64,000 nucleotides of DNA from Bacteroides mediterraneensis (GCF_016900355.1 NZ_JACJKA010000014.1:31645-95644); one strand, 5' to 3'. Positions 43,707 to 52,788 are shown, counted from the first letter of the stretch. Notes: generated by a model from the sequence alone, not told the origin. Translations and numbers: made by a program.

Positions 43707-44621
43707 ATGGAAAAATTTGACATACACATCTTAGGATGTGGTTCAGCCCTGCCTACTACCCGCCATCAAGCGACCTCGCAGGTGCTCAACATCCGCGAAA
43801 AACTGTTCATGATTGACTGCGGCGAAGGCACACAAGTACAGCTCCGCCGCGCCAAGCTGAAGTTCAGCCGGCTGAACCACATCTTCATCTCTCACCTCCA
43901 CGGCGACCATTGCTTCGGGCTCATGGGACTGATTTCCACGTTCGGTATGCTGGAACGCACGGCCGACCTGCACATTCATGCCCATGCCGACCTGCAACGA
44001 TTGCTGGAACCGCAACTGGAGTTTTTCTGCAAGGGGATGCCCTATCAGGTAGTGTTCCACCCCTTCAACCCGGGCGAACGTACCGTGATTTACGACGACC
44101 GTTCTGTCAGTGTGGAGACTATTCCCCTGCGTCACCGCCTGCCTACCTGCGGCTTCCTCTTCCGCGAGAAACCGATGCCCAACCATATCCGGCGCGACAT
44201 GATTGATTTCTACGGCATTCCCATCTGCATGATGAACCGCATCAAGAACGGCGAGGACTACGTGTTGGACGATGGGACGGTGGTTCCCAACGACCGGCTC
44301 ACTACTCCTTCCGACCCGCCACGGGCGTATGCCTATTGTTCGGACACGGTATACCTGCCCCGCCTGGCGGAACAAGTGGCGGGCGTAGACTTGCTTTTCC
44401 ACGAAGCGACCTTCACTGAGAGTGAAGCCGTCCGAGCCAAGCAGACCCTGCACTCCACTGCCGCACAAGCTGCTCGCATCGCCAAGGAAGCCGGAGTAAA
44501 ACGTCTGCTCATCGGCCATTTCTCCGCCCGCTACGAAGACGAGAATGCCTTGCTGGAAGAAGCCCGCACCATTTTCCCAGACACCCTGGCCGCCGACGAA
44601 GGGCTGAAGATCTCACTCTGA
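43707..44621 (+). CDS. rnz: Ribonuclease Z
   Basis: A 304-residue metallo-beta-lactamase-fold enzyme that removes the 3' trailer from tRNA precursors. The zinc motif HLHGDHCFG is at about residues 62-70, with supporting ligands in FHEATFTESEA and LLIGHFSARY. The N-terminal GCGSALPTTRHQAT block and the exosite region near 160-190 are typical of the short bacterial form. It is probably co-transcribed with the CoA-transferase. Confidence 0.93.
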   Translation: MEKFDIHILGCGSALPTTRHQATSQVLNIREKLFMIDCGEGTQVQLRRAKLKFSRLNHIFISHLHGDHCFGLMGLISTFGMLERTADLHIHAHADLQRLLEPQLEFFCKGMPYQVVFHPFNPGERTVIYDDRSVSVETIPLRHRLPTCGFLFREKPMPNHIRRDMIDFYGIPICMMNRIKNGEDYVLDDGTVVPNDRLTTPSDPPRAYAYCSDTVYLPRLAEQVAGVDLLFHEATFTESEAVRAKQTLHSTAAQAARIAKEAGVKRLLIGHFSARYEDENALLEEARTIFPDTLAADEGLKISL

Positions 44622-44700
44622 GACGTTAAAGAAAACTAACCCCATTAAACTGATTCCCCAGGAGATTGTCTTACCAGACAATGACGAACCCGCACACGCC

Positions 44701-45252
44701 ATGAACAATTATAACGAAAAAGAAACCATACTGATGCTTCAGGACCCATCGATGCAACGAAAAGGCTTCGAACGGATAGTGAAGGCCTACAGCGAACAGT
44801 TGTACTGGCAGATACGGCGCATGGTGGTTTCGCACGACGACGCCAACGACTTGCTGCAAAACACATTCATTAAGGCATGGACTAATCTGGACTATTTCCG
44901 CGGCGACGCCAAGATTTCCACCTGGCTCTACCGCATCGCTCTTAATGAATGTCTGAACTTCCTGAACAAGCAGCGTGCCGAAAACCGTCTGTCCCTCGAC
45001 GATGCCGATGCGGCCTTAGCCAACAAACTGGAGAGTGATCCTTACTTCAACGGCGATGAAACGCAAAAACTCTTCCAGAAGGCCATCCTACAACTTCCCG
45101 AGAAGCAACGCATCATCTTTAACCTGAAATATTTCCAGGAAATGAAATACGAAGAGATGTCGGAGATTCTGGGTACCAGTGTAGGAGCGCTGAAAGCATC
45201 CTACCACCATGCCGTGAAAAAAATAGAAGATTTTTTTCATCAACACGATTAA
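44701..45252 (+). CDS. ECF-type RNA polymerase sigma factor
   Basis: A 183-residue sigma-70 family protein with only regions 2 and 4. Region 2 runs from YWQIRRMVVSHDDANDLLQNTFIKAWTN to ISTWLYRIALNECLNFL, and region 4 from LQLPEKQRIIFNLKYFQEMKYEEMSEILG through VGALKASYHHAVKKI. It directs polymerase to stress or envelope genes. The two downstream genes look like its regulators. A second ATG at 44734 is possible. Confidence 0.92.
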   Translation: MNNYNEKETILMLQDPSMQRKGFERIVKAYSEQLYWQIRRMVVSHDDANDLLQNTFIKAWTNLDYFRGDAKISTWLYRIALNECLNFLNKQRAENRLSLDDADAALANKLESDPYFNGDETQKLFQKAILQLPEKQRIIFNLKYFQEMKYEEMSEILGTSVGALKASYHHAVKKIEDFFHQHD

Positions 45253-45297
45253 ACCTTTTTTACAAATTCGAATCTAACTTCCAAAGGAGGCAAAAAT

Positions 45298-45678
45298 ATG
45301 AAAAAGGAAGAAACTGACTTACTGAAGAGATGTGGAACCGAGAATCCTTTCACGGTGCCGGAAGGTTACTTTGAACGCTTCACGGAACAGCTGATGGAGC
45401 AGCTTCCGGAGCGTGAGGCGCAGCCTACCCCCAAACTGACGTTATGGACACGTGTCAAACCATGGGTCTACATGGCCGCTATGTTCTGCGGACTGATGCT
45501 CAGCGTGCGGATGTTCGTAGGCGAAAAGCAGTCGCAGTCGCCTACCGCCACCCCGGAAACGACGGATTTCACCGAAGTGCCCGACGAATACATCGACCCG
45601 ATTGTCAATCAGACCATGATGGACGATTATACTCTATACCAGTATCTCACCGACGCAGATACGGAAATCTATAAATAA
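45298..45678 (+). CDS. Probable anti-sigma-like single-pass membrane protein
   Basis: A 126-residue protein with a cytoplasmic N-terminal part (about 1-50), one TM (YMAAMFCGLMLSVRMFV), and a short acidic periplasmic tail. It has a strong Shine-Dalgarno (AAAGGAGG) just before its ATG, unusual in this organism. Its position right after the sigma gene and its topology fit an anti-sigma factor or its remnant; no zinc-binding ZAS motif is visible. The final codons overlap the first copy of a 17-bp duplication. Confidence 0.6.
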   Translation: MKKEETDLLKRCGTENPFTVPEGYFERFTEQLMEQLPEREAQPTPKLTLWTRVKPWVYMAAMFCGLMLSVRMFVGEKQSQSPTATPETTDFTEVPDEYIDPIVNQTMMDDYTLYQYLTDADTEIYK

Positions 45679-45703
45679 AGGAATAATATAAATAAAGGAA
45701 TAA
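45671..45703 (+). repeat. 17-bp tandem duplication carrying a duplicated ribosome-binding region
   Basis: The 16-mer ATAAATAAAGGAATAA occurs at 45671-45686 and again at 45688-45703. The first copy supplies the stop codon of the preceding gene and the second lies just before the ATG of the next, so AAAGGA is present twice ahead of that start. Confidence 0.9.
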
Positions 45704-45705
45704 GA

Positions 45706-46161
45706 ATGAAAAAAACAATTTACATGCTCGTGCTCCTGCTGACGGTGTGCCTGACCGGCTTGCAAGCACAGAACGCCAAACTCAGCAAAGAAGAATTCCG
45801 TAACCGCCAGAAAGAATTCTTTACCCAGCAGGCGGGACTGAGCAACGAAGAAGCACAAAAATTCTTCCCGCTCTACTTTGAATTGCAGGACAAGAAACAG
45901 GTGTACAACAAAGAGGCGTGGCAGAAACTTCGCCAGGGGAAAAACGCCAATACCACCGAAACGGAATACGGCAAGATTGTAGAGGACGTGATTCAGGCGC
46001 GCATCGCCACTGATGAGTTGGAGCTGGAATACGTGCGGAAATACAAACAATTCCTCACGGCAAAAAAAATCTATCTGCTGCAAAAAGCCGAGATGCGTTT
46101 CCATCGGGAACTGCTGAAGGGCTTCAAACACGGTCAGAAAGGTCAAGAGAAGAGAAAATAA
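45706..46161 (+). CDS. Exported sensor-like protein of the ECF sigma locus
   Basis: A 151-residue protein with a signal peptide ([16 protein letters not shown]) and a mostly helical, highly charged mature part. [37 protein letters not shown] recalls the Spy/CpxP-like periplasmic proteins often annotated in Bacteroides as a sensor of an ECF-type sigma factor. It may bind misfolded proteins and signal to the sigma system. Function is inferred from position and helical content. Confidence 0.6.
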   Translation: MKKTIYMLVLLLTVCLTGLQAQNAKLSKEEFRNRQKEFFTQQAGLSNEEAQKFFPLYFELQDKKQVYNKEAWQKLRQGKNANTTETEYGKIVEDVIQARIATDELELEYVRKYKQFLTAKKIYLLQKAEMRFHRELLKGFKHGQKGQEKRK

Positions 46162-46191
46162 AGGTTCACACCGATTTTTTCAGTCCAAAAA

Positions 46192-46222
46192 TTTGGAAAA
46201 CAAAATTCTTTACGTACCTTTG
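46192..46222 (+). promoter_or_regulatory. Promoter of tRNA-Ser
   Basis: TTTG at 46192-46195, a 19-base spacer and TACCTTTG at 46215-46222, about 40 bases before the tRNA. Confidence 0.8.
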
Positions 46223-46262
46223 CACCGCCTTCGAAAAACGAGGTACTCCTAAAAAGAGTTTT

Positions 46263-46347
46263 GGAGAGGTGGCAGAGTGGTCGATTGCGGCGGTCTTGAA
46301 AACCGTTGTACCGCGAGGTACCCGGGGTTCGAATCCCTGTCTCTCCG
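46263..46347 (+). tRNA. tRNA-Ser (UGA anticodon)
   Basis: The 85 bases fold as a class II tRNA. The acceptor stem pairs GGAGAGG with TCTCTCC (one G-U). The anticodon stem is GCGGT/ACCGT with loop CTTGAAA, giving anticodon TGA at 46297-46299. A long variable arm (TTGTACCGCGAGGTACC) is typical of serine, and the T-loop is TTCGAAT. The discriminator is G at 46347 and CCA is not encoded. Accessory DNA begins just beyond its 3' end. Confidence 0.96.
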
Positions 46348-46383
46348 CTGAAACCTAAGACATTAGGTAGTCAAATTAAGACA

Positions 46384-46418
46384 AGTCCCGTAAAATCAAC
46401 GTTTTACGGGACTTTTTC
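46384..46418 (+). terminator. Terminator after tRNA-Ser
   Basis: A perfect 12-base stem (46384-46395 with 46402-46413) followed by T residues. Confidence 0.9.
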
Positions 46419-46474
46419 TATTTATCCGGTGGACAACCGAAAGACATTAAAATGCCCACTTCAGACAAAGTTCC

Positions 46475-46627
46475 GTTACAAAATCGTTACAGGAAAATCG
46501 GGAAAATCTTCTGTAACGATTTTCGATGTAAGTCCTTGATTTGTCGCTCATTGACGTTCAAATGTCTGCTTGTAACCCAATTATTAATTATTCCTTTGCA
46601 GAGGGAAGTCATTACACCCACTGTAAC
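46475..46627. other. Cluster of GTTACA sites and a 13-bp inverted repeat: possible integrase arm sites
   Basis: GTTACA occurs at 46475-46480 and 46486-46491; its complement TGTAAC occurs at 46512-46517, 46571-46576 and 46622-46627. A perfect 13-base inverted repeat (AAAATCGTTACAG at 46480-46492, its complement at 46511-46523) encloses an 18-base loop. Repeated short motifs between a tRNA 3' end and an integrase gene are typical of arm-type recombinase binding sites; this reading is inference. Confidence 0.45.
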
Positions 46628-46648
46628 GGAGCTAAATTAAAAAAGGAT

Positions 46649-47749
46649 ATGAGTAAGAGTACATTTAAGATTCTGTTCTATCTAAGAAAGAACTATCTGA
46701 ACAAGGAAGGAAAAGCGGGTATTATGATTCGTCTGTCGCTTAACGGTGAAATTTCTCAATTCAGCTCAAAGCTGGATATAGAACCTGATAAATGGGATAC
46801 CACATTGGGCAAGGCGAAAGGAAATACACAAAAAGCCCGCCAGTTGAATGAAACATTGGAGGACATCCGTGCTTCGCTGAAAAACCACTACCGGGATATT
46901 GAAGTGCATGAGTCATTCGTAACGGTAGAAAAAATACGCAATGCGTTTTTGGGAATAACGGCGAAACAAAGAACACTGCTGGAACTTTTCAAGAAACACA
47001 ATGAGGATGCAAGAAAACTGGTCGGCATCAGCAAGACTCCTGCCACCCTCGCGAAGTATGACCGCTGCTACCGGAGGCTGGAGGAATTTATGAAAATGAA
47101 ATACAATATTTCGGATATATCACTGAAGGAAATCGGGCACATGTTCATTACGGACTTCGAGAACTATCTGAGAACGGAAAGCAAATGCAATGAGAATACT
47201 ACGGCAAAATTCATGCAGACGTTCAAGATGATTGTAATCATCGCCAAAAACAACGGTTGGATTTATACTGACCCGTTTTCAAATTATAAAATCAGACTGA
47301 AACGTGTGGACAGAGGCTATCTGACGGATGCGGAACTGCAAAAGATAATGAAGAAGAAGTTTCCGACTAAAAGACTGGAACAGGTACGGGACGTGTTCCT
47401 GTTCTCCTGTTACACGGGATTATCATATGTGGACGTGAAGGAACTGAAGGCAAGCGACATCAGAATCTCATTTGACGGGAAACCGTGGATCATGACGCAC
47501 CGTCATAAGACAGATACTCCGGTAAACGTACCGCTGCTGAAGATACCGCAGGCGATACTCCAGAAATATGAAGGTCAGCTCCCCAAAGGTCAGTTGCTGC
47601 CTGTGCTGAGCAATCAAAAACTTAATTCTTACTTAAAAGAGATTGCGGATTTGTGCGGTATAAATAAAAATATTACCTTCCACCTGGCAAGACATATTAC
47701 TTTCTCTTACTCATTGAAAACAAGGGACTTACAAAGATTGTCAGCTTGA
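46649..47749 (+). pseudogene. Tyrosine integrase, C-terminally truncated
   Basis: Started at MSKSTFKILFYLRKNY (46649), giving 366 residues. The SAM-like N-terminal domain and most of the catalytic domain fit Bacteroidetes integrases of the IntDOT type: FSCYTGLSYVDVKEL has Ser where classical integrases have the first Arg, and FHLARH gives the HxxRH motif. Just after that the sequence departs from the family (ITFSYSLKTRDLQRLSA then stop), so the second His box (LGH) and the Tyr nucleophile are missing. It cannot be catalytically active. Its place beside tRNA-Ser marks the entry of foreign DNA. Confidence 0.85.
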
Positions 47750-48008
47750 CAGGTAACGACTTGGAAACCAGCAGGCTTCTATATTCTGCTATGTTCTGCA
47801 CTAATCATAAGAACGCTTTTCTCATTTGCAAAAGTAGTGTTTTTCTTCCTTATTGCCAAAGTTATTCCTCTGAAAAATAGAGTAAATCAAACATCTTGTC
47901 ATTATTGTACATTTGTTGCACATCTTGCTGATGAAAATCAGTAGCACTGTCCTACTTTTAATTCAATACCGTTTCCACATTGTATTTGAGCCTAATCGTT
48001 TGCGAATA

Positions 48009-48130
48009 GCCTGCCTGCACGCTTGTCTGTGTGCCGGCAGGCAGGCACGCAGGCAGACCGGTCGGCAGGCAAGCAGGATGGCTGGCAGGTCGGAGTGCGG
48101 GCAGGCTTGCAGGCTAGTGTGTGTATGTCC
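48009..48130. repeat. GC-rich GCAGGC repeat with inverted repeat
   Basis: GCAGG/GGCAGG words recur many times in about 120 bases. A perfect 10-base inverted repeat (GCCTGCCTGC at 48009-48018 and GCAGGCAGGC at 48037-48046) encloses an 18-base loop. Composition is sharply different from both flanks. Function is unknown; a protein-binding or transfer-origin role is possible. Confidence 0.6.
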
Positions 48131-48250
48131 GCACGTGTTTGCATTCACGAGAACCCACACGCAGTCTGGCTTGCAAGCATTCATGCGGATATAACCACTC
48201 TCTTATGCCCTCTTATACCCTCATTTCCTTTCTTCTTTTGGGCAGCTTGG

Positions 48251-48481
48251 GCATCGGGAAACGATGCTTTGAAATCCGAAATAACAGCACTAATTCAAAT
48301 CCGTTTGCTGACGGATTTCTTGTGCTCTCAAAAGCACAGCAAGGTGTCCTTCGAGTTACCCGAAGGCTTTTCGGTTACTGCCGAAAAGTGGCAGCAGCAA
48401 GGTATGTTTCGAGTTACTCGAAACCTTTCGGGTTACTCCGAAAGCCTTGCCGCCGGGTTGCCTCTCCGAAGTCGGGCAACC
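48251..48481. repeat. Array of eight perfect short hairpins with a duplicated two-hairpin module
   Basis: Perfect stems of 6-8 bases occur one after another: 48251-48267, 48297-48318, 48321-48338, 48348-48366, 48367-48388, 48406-48424, 48425-48444 and 48456-48481. The middle four all carry GTTAC at the tip. The pair 48348-48388 is repeated with changes as 48406-48444, each copy led by AGCAAGGT (48338 and 48396), an offset of 58 bases; base changes between copies keep the stems paired. On the minus strand the array forms the region just after the rteB stop. Confidence 0.75.
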
Positions 48482-48507
48482 TGTTCTAACCTTGTGGTGT
48501 TCTTGGT

Positions 48508-49803
48508 CTATTCCTTGTACTTTATGCCGTATAATCTTATCTTGTTGTACAGCGTGGTACGTCCGATGCCGAGCAATGCCGCAGCCAATTTGCGGTTGCC
48601 TTTCGCCTGTTCCAGCGCACGGATAATCTGTTTCTTTTCCATATCGTCCATTTCCAGTGAAGCGTCAGACGTCAGCGGCATTTCATCGAATTCCAACGTG
48701 TCCGCCGTGACCGTATCGCCCTCGGTATGCAGCACCGCCAAATGCACGACCCGTTTCAGCTCTCTCACGTTGCCGCCCCACGTATAGGCAAGCAGTCGTT
48801 TTCTTGCCTCCGCGTCAAAGCCTTTTACTTGCTTTTCAAATTCCTCGTTGGCAAGTTGTAGGAAGAACTCCGCAAGCGGTATGATGTCCTCCTTGCACTC
48901 GCGCAGCGGCGTTATGTGCAGGGTGTATTCTTTCAGCCGTTGGTAGAGGTCAGCCCGGAAACGCTTTTCAGTTATGGCAACCTGCAAATTTTCGTTGGTG
49001 GCGGCGATGATGCGCACATCAGCCCGCTTGTCCTTGCTGCCGCCCGTGGGTCTGTACATTTTGGATTCCAACGCACGGAGCAGCATCTGCTGCACTTCTA
49101 TGGGCAGGTTGCCTATCTCGTCAAGGAACAACGTGCCTCCGGCGGCTTCCTCCCAGAAACCTTGTTTCTTGCTTTCGGCTCCCGTGAACGCCCCTTTCTC
49201 ATGTCCGAACAGGGCGGAGGCGGCAAGCTCCTTTGAAAGCAGGCCGCAGTCCACCGCCACGAATGGCTTGCCTGCCCGTTTGCTCCTCGCGTGTATCTTC
49301 CCGGCAATGTGTTCCTTTCCTGTTCCGCTTTCGCCTAATATCAATACGTTCATGTTGGTCGGGGCGACCAGCCTTATCCTGCGGTCTATCTCACGGAAAG
49401 CCGCGCTCTGCCGCTCGTAAATCGGTGTGTCGTGCCGCTCCGTCCTTTTCTGCAAGGTTTTCAGGAGCGGGAAAAGGTTGGCTTCAATCAGCGGCTTCGG
49501 GATGTAATCTTCCGCGCCTGACTTCATCGACCGGACGGCCGTGGGCACTTCGTCGTAGTCGGTCATGACGATGTAGGGATTGTTCATGCCCTGTCTCCGC
49601 AGTTCTTCCAGCAGGGCGATGCCGTCTCCGTCGGGCAGGCGCAGGTCGGCAAGCACGATGTCGTCCTCCCGCACCTTGGAAAACAGTTTCCTTGCCCCGT
49701 TGCAGGTGGAGGTGCTGACGCTTTGGAATCCCTTGCTCTCCAGCAGTCCGCACACATAACCGGCGAATACGGGATTGTCCTCTATCACGATTATCCGTCC
49801 CAT
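48508..49803 (-). CDS. rteB: RteB-like sigma-54-type response regulator
   Basis: A 431-residue NtrC-family regulator. The receiver (1-120) has the phospho-Asp in VLADLRLPDGDG and Lys in DYIPKPL. The AAA+ domain (about 140-370) has Walker A GESGTGKE, the sigma-54 contact loop GAFTGAES, and Walker B TLFLDEIGNLP. A Fis-type HTH ends the protein (NRKLAAALLGIGRTTLYNKI). Length and pairing match CTnDOT RteB, which activates the element's excision and transfer control. Its start overlaps the sensor gene by 13 bases. No rteC-like gene is seen in this window. Confidence 0.82.
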   Translation of the reverse strand: MGRIIVIEDNPVFAGYVCGLLESKGFQSVSTSTCNGARKLFSKVREDDIVLADLRLPDGDGIALLEELRRQGMNNPYIVMTDYDEVPTAVRSMKSGAEDYIPKPLIEANLFPLLKTLQKRTERHDTPIYERQSAAFREIDRRIRLVAPTNMNVLILGESGTGKEHIAGKIHARSKRAGKPFVAVDCGLLSKELAASALFGHEKGAFTGAESKKQGFWEEAAGGTLFLDEIGNLPIEVQQMLLRALESKMYRPTGGSKDKRADVRIIAATNENLQVAITEKRFRADLYQRLKEYTLHITPLRECKEDIIPLAEFFLQLANEEFEKQVKGFDAEARKRLLAYTWGGNVRELKRVVHLAVLHTEGDTVTADTLEFDEMPLTSDASLEMDDMEKKQIIRALEQAKGNRKLAAALLGIGRTTLYNKIRLYGIKYKE

Positions 49804-52097
49804 CGTTCCGCCTCCTTCCTCGCCAAATCTACAATCAGTTTGCCTTGTGCCAGTACGGCGTCAACGGCAGCCTTTACTTCGTTATCTGATATTTTTCCCT
49901 TGTGGATTGTGTCATACAATACCGCCAACGGCTGTTCCGCCTTTATCAGCATCCACGAGCTTCTGAGGTGGTGTATCCAGCTGTCCAACGCCTCCATGTC
50001 CCCGGCTTCCGCAGCCTTGCGCACTTCATCCATGTCGGATTGTGTCGTGGTCGCCAGCTTTTCCAACGTGCGCCGCTTGTCGCCGAAAGCGAGCAGGGGC
50101 GACAGGTCTATATTGCTTGTGCCCTTTGGCTTGATGCAGCGTTCCGTGACTGCAAGCAGTTCGTCTATGGAATAAGGCTTGTACAGCACGGCGGCAAATC
50201 CTTTTTCTGTCAGTTCCTTTTCTTCCACGTAGCCTGCAGCGGTGGCAGCAACAACGGGGATGGTCTGCGAGTTGCCGATCTCCGACGTGCGCAGCAGTTC
50301 CAGCACCTCATAACCATTCACCTCCGACATCTTCAGGTCGGTTACCAGCAGGTCGTAGTCCTTTGTGCGCATACGGTCCGTCAGTTCGTCCACGCTTTGG
50401 CAGGTGTCGCACTTTACGCCGCTTTGCCTGTACATTTCCTTCATCATGTCCAGCAGCATCCCGTTGTTGTCTATCGCCAGCACGGAGTATCCGGAAAGCG
50501 TGGAATGCTTAACAGTTGTCTTTTCGGTGGCCATTGTTTCCTCCGCTTTGGGCAGTGGCAGGCTTACGGTGAAGCGGCTTCCTTTGCCCGATTTGCTTTT
50601 CACTGTGATGCTTCCATTCAGCAGTTTCACCGTGTCGCTGACGATGGCAAGCCCTAATCCGAAGCCGTCCTCCGTCACGGAGTTGCCCAGCCGCTCGAAC
50701 GGGACGAATATCCGCAGTTGCTGTTCCTTTGTCATGCCCGTGCCTGTGTCTGACACTGACAAGGTAAATATGCCGCTGGTATATTCGGTTGTCAATGTGA
50801 CACTTCCGTTTTTGGTAAATTTGATGGCGTTGGATAGCAGGTTGCTCCCGATACTCAGGATGCGGTTTTTGTCACCACCCACTATCTCGTCCGCATGGTT
50901 TTTCACTGTGAAGGCAAGATGTTTGCTTGCTGCTAATGGCCCGAACTCCGTTTCCAATGTTCCGGCAATGGAGCATAGTTTGAACGGCTTTATGACGGGT
51001 GTTTCCTTGCCGCGGTCCAGACGGAAATACACCAGCAGGCTGTTTATCATCCCTGCCATGCGCCCGGCGGCATCATGGATGGCGTGTGCATGGCGCATGC
51101 GGCTGTCAGCCTCCGTGTCGTCCAGCAGCAGTTCGGCGTTGCCGCCGATGGCGGTCAGCGGGGTGCGCAGTTCGTGGGTGACGTTTTGGATGAGGTTGCG
51201 CCGCAACTTGATTAGCTTTTCATTTGCGTTATTGCTCTCCTGCAACTTTCCGATGAGTTGCTCACGCTGTTTCCGTTCGTGGTCGTTACGCCTGATTTCC
51301 CGGTGGATGGCAAGACCGGAGAGGAACAGCAGTACGATGGCGGCGGAGATGGTGGCGGTCAGCAGCCTGACGGACAGTGCCTGCGCCTCCGATATGTCCT
51401 GTTCTCGTGCGTCGAATGCGGCCTGTGCCTGCGTGTCGAGGTCGCGTATCAGCCGCCCCAGTTCCCTGTTCAGCGTCCGGTTGCGGATGCGCAGGCTGTC
51501 GGCGTATGCTTCCATCTCCGCCGCCTGTTTCCTTTGCAGGGCGGTCAGGCTGTCGCTGAAGGCGTGGAGTTCCCCGGCGGATGGCAGCACCTGTACGGTC
51601 TTCTTGCCGCCGAAGAAGCCTGCCAGCCCGCTTTTCTTCTTCCTCACGGTGCGGACACGTGTAGCCCGTCGGGCTACTTCGGGCAGGTGGTTCACCAGCA
51701 GGCTGTTTGCCTCGTCCTGCCGCTCCATCACCTCCATGATGTGCCGCAGATGGGTTTCCTTGTCCGTCAGGAGGGAGCGGAGCGTGTCTATCTGTGCCGG
51801 GCGCACGTATTCGCGGCAGAGCGGTTTCATGGCTTGCAGCAGGCTGTCGGTGCTCAGGAGCTGGGCATGGTAATGGCGGTAGTCCGTTTCGTCCCAGCCG
51901 ACGACGCCCTCGCCCAACAGGGCAAGCCGGGTGATACAACGGTGGGCCTCACTTATGTCACGGCGCACCTGCCGGATGGTTTCCGTGCCGGCTTCTATCT
52001 CCCTGATGCGTTTGCGCTCATGCACCAAAATGGCGGCCATGCTGCCGATGACCGCCATCATGATAACGTAGCCTGCAAGAATTTTAAATTGTAACAC
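49791..52097 (-). CDS. rteA: RteA-like hybrid sensor histidine kinase
   Basis: A 768-residue hybrid kinase. There is one TM at the start (AGYVIMMAVIGSMAAILV), a helical periplasmic sensor (about 30-245), a second TM near 250-268, and HisKA with the His in NVTHELRTPL. The HATPase has DTGTGMTK and GFGLGLAIV; a receiver follows, with Asp in LLVTDLKMSEVNGYE, and a C-terminal HPt-like helix bundle with His in WIHHLRSSW. So His-Asp-His-Asp relay to RteB is likely. It lies at the 3' end of a run of efflux genes, 31 bases after the HAD gene, instead of behind tetQ. Confidence 0.82.
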   Translation of the reverse strand: MLQFKILAGYVIMMAVIGSMAAILVHERKRIREIEAGTETIRQVRRDISEAHRCITRLALLGEGVVGWDETDYRHYHAQLLSTDSLLQAMKPLCREYVRPAQIDTLRSLLTDKETHLRHIMEVMERQDEANSLLVNHLPEVARRATRVRTVRKKKSGLAGFFGGKKTVQVLPSAGELHAFSDSLTALQRKQAAEMEAYADSLRIRNRTLNRELGRLIRDLDTQAQAAFDAREQDISEAQALSVRLLTATISAAIVLLFLSGLAIHREIRRNDHERKQREQLIGKLQESNNANEKLIKLRRNLIQNVTHELRTPLTAIGGNAELLLDDTEADSRMRHAHAIHDAAGRMAGMINSLLVYFRLDRGKETPVIKPFKLCSIAGTLETEFGPLAASKHLAFTVKNHADEIVGGDKNRILSIGSNLLSNAIKFTKNGSVTLTTEYTSGIFTLSVSDTGTGMTKEQQLRIFVPFERLGNSVTEDGFGLGLAIVSDTVKLLNGSITVKSKSGKGSRFTVSLPLPKAEETMATEKTTVKHSTLSGYSVLAIDNNGMLLDMMKEMYRQSGVKCDTCQSVDELTDRMRTKDYDLLVTDLKMSEVNGYEVLELLRTSEIGNSQTIPVVAATAAGYVEEKELTEKGFAAVLYKPYSIDELLAVTERCIKPKGTSNIDLSPLLAFGDKRRTLEKLATTTQSDMDEVRKAAEAGDMEALDSWIHHLRSSWMLIKAEQPLAVLYDTIHKGKISDNEVKAAVDAVLAQGKLIVDLARKEAERWDG

Positions 52098-52128
52098 TTA
52101 ATAACAATCTGTAAATTTATGTAAATAG

Positions 52129-52788
52129 CTACACTTTGGCAAGAAGTTCATACGTAAGTTCTGTTACTGAAGAAACCAGCCTGTCAGCATGAACCGATGA
52201 TAATTCTGCTTCTGAGCCATAGCCATAGAGAACACCAACACATTCCATTCCGATAGCATGGGCACCTGATACATCGAACTTGCGGTCACCCACCATTATG
52301 GCACTGTCCATATCGGTAATGTTTGCCAGCTGACATAAATAACGCATTACTTCGACCTTACTTTCCCGTGAACGATTGAAAGAAGCTCCTCCAATATAAT
52401 CGAAAAAAACGGATAATCCAAAATGTTCCAATATCCGTACGGCGAATTCCGTGGGCTTGGAGGTTGCCACATAAAGATGCTTGCCTACTCCACGTAGTGT
52501 CTGTAGCATCTCTGGGACACCAGGATAGACAGTATTCTCAAGCCAACCTTTATTGGAAAAATATTCACGGTAATAGCTTACCGCCTCGTCCGCCTGTGCA
52601 TCGGAGAAATGATAAAATTCTCTGAACGAATAGGTCAATGGCGGTCCAATGAACGGGGTTAACTTATGCAAATCGTTTTCAACGATGCCATAGCGAGATA
52701 AGGCATATTGCACACTGTGGGCTATACCTTTGAATGAGTCGGTCAGTGTGCCGTCTAAATCAAATAGAATATGATGTTTGGAGCTCAT
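52129..52788 (-). CDS. HAD-superfamily phosphatase (phosphoglycolate phosphatase-like)
   Basis: A 219-residue HAD hydrolase. Motif I is FDLDGTLTDS at the N-terminus (nucleophile Asp), motif II the Thr/Ser in VATSKPTE, motif III Lys in SRESKVE and motif IV GDRKFDVSGA. The cap domain lies between about 20 and 85. It is most like Gph-type phosphatases; substrate unknown. Its start overlaps the MFS stop by four bases, so it is translated with the transporter genes. Confidence 0.85.
   Translation of the reverse strand: MSSKHHILFDLDGTLTDSFKGIAHSVQYALSRYGIVENDLHKLTPFIGPPLTYSFREFYHFSDAQADEAVSYYREYFSNKGWLENTVYPGVPEMLQTLRGVGKHLYVATSKPTEFAVRILEHFGLSVFFDYIGGASFNRSRESKVEVMRYLCQLANITDMDSAIMVGDRKFDVSGAHAIGMECVGVLYGYGSEAELSSVHADRLVSSVTELTYELLAKV

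Larger units (their letters stand above)
47750..48507. other. Non-coding structured zone between integrase remnant and rteB
   Basis: I see no convincing gene in these 758 bases; the frames that stay open are repeat-driven or antisense to rteB. The zone holds an AT-rich part (47750-48000), a GC-rich GGCAGG repeat (about 48009-48130) and a hairpin array (48251-48481), listed separately. Confidence 0.7.

Noticed and set aside
47963..48184. Cys/Ala-rich minus-strand frame over the GCAGGC tract
   Set aside because: Its composition comes from the repeat itself; no ribosome-binding site or family pattern.
50365..51873. Long plus-strand frame opposite rteA
   Set aside because: Serine- and arginine-rich low-complexity translation, typical of an antisense shadow of a real gene with clear domains.
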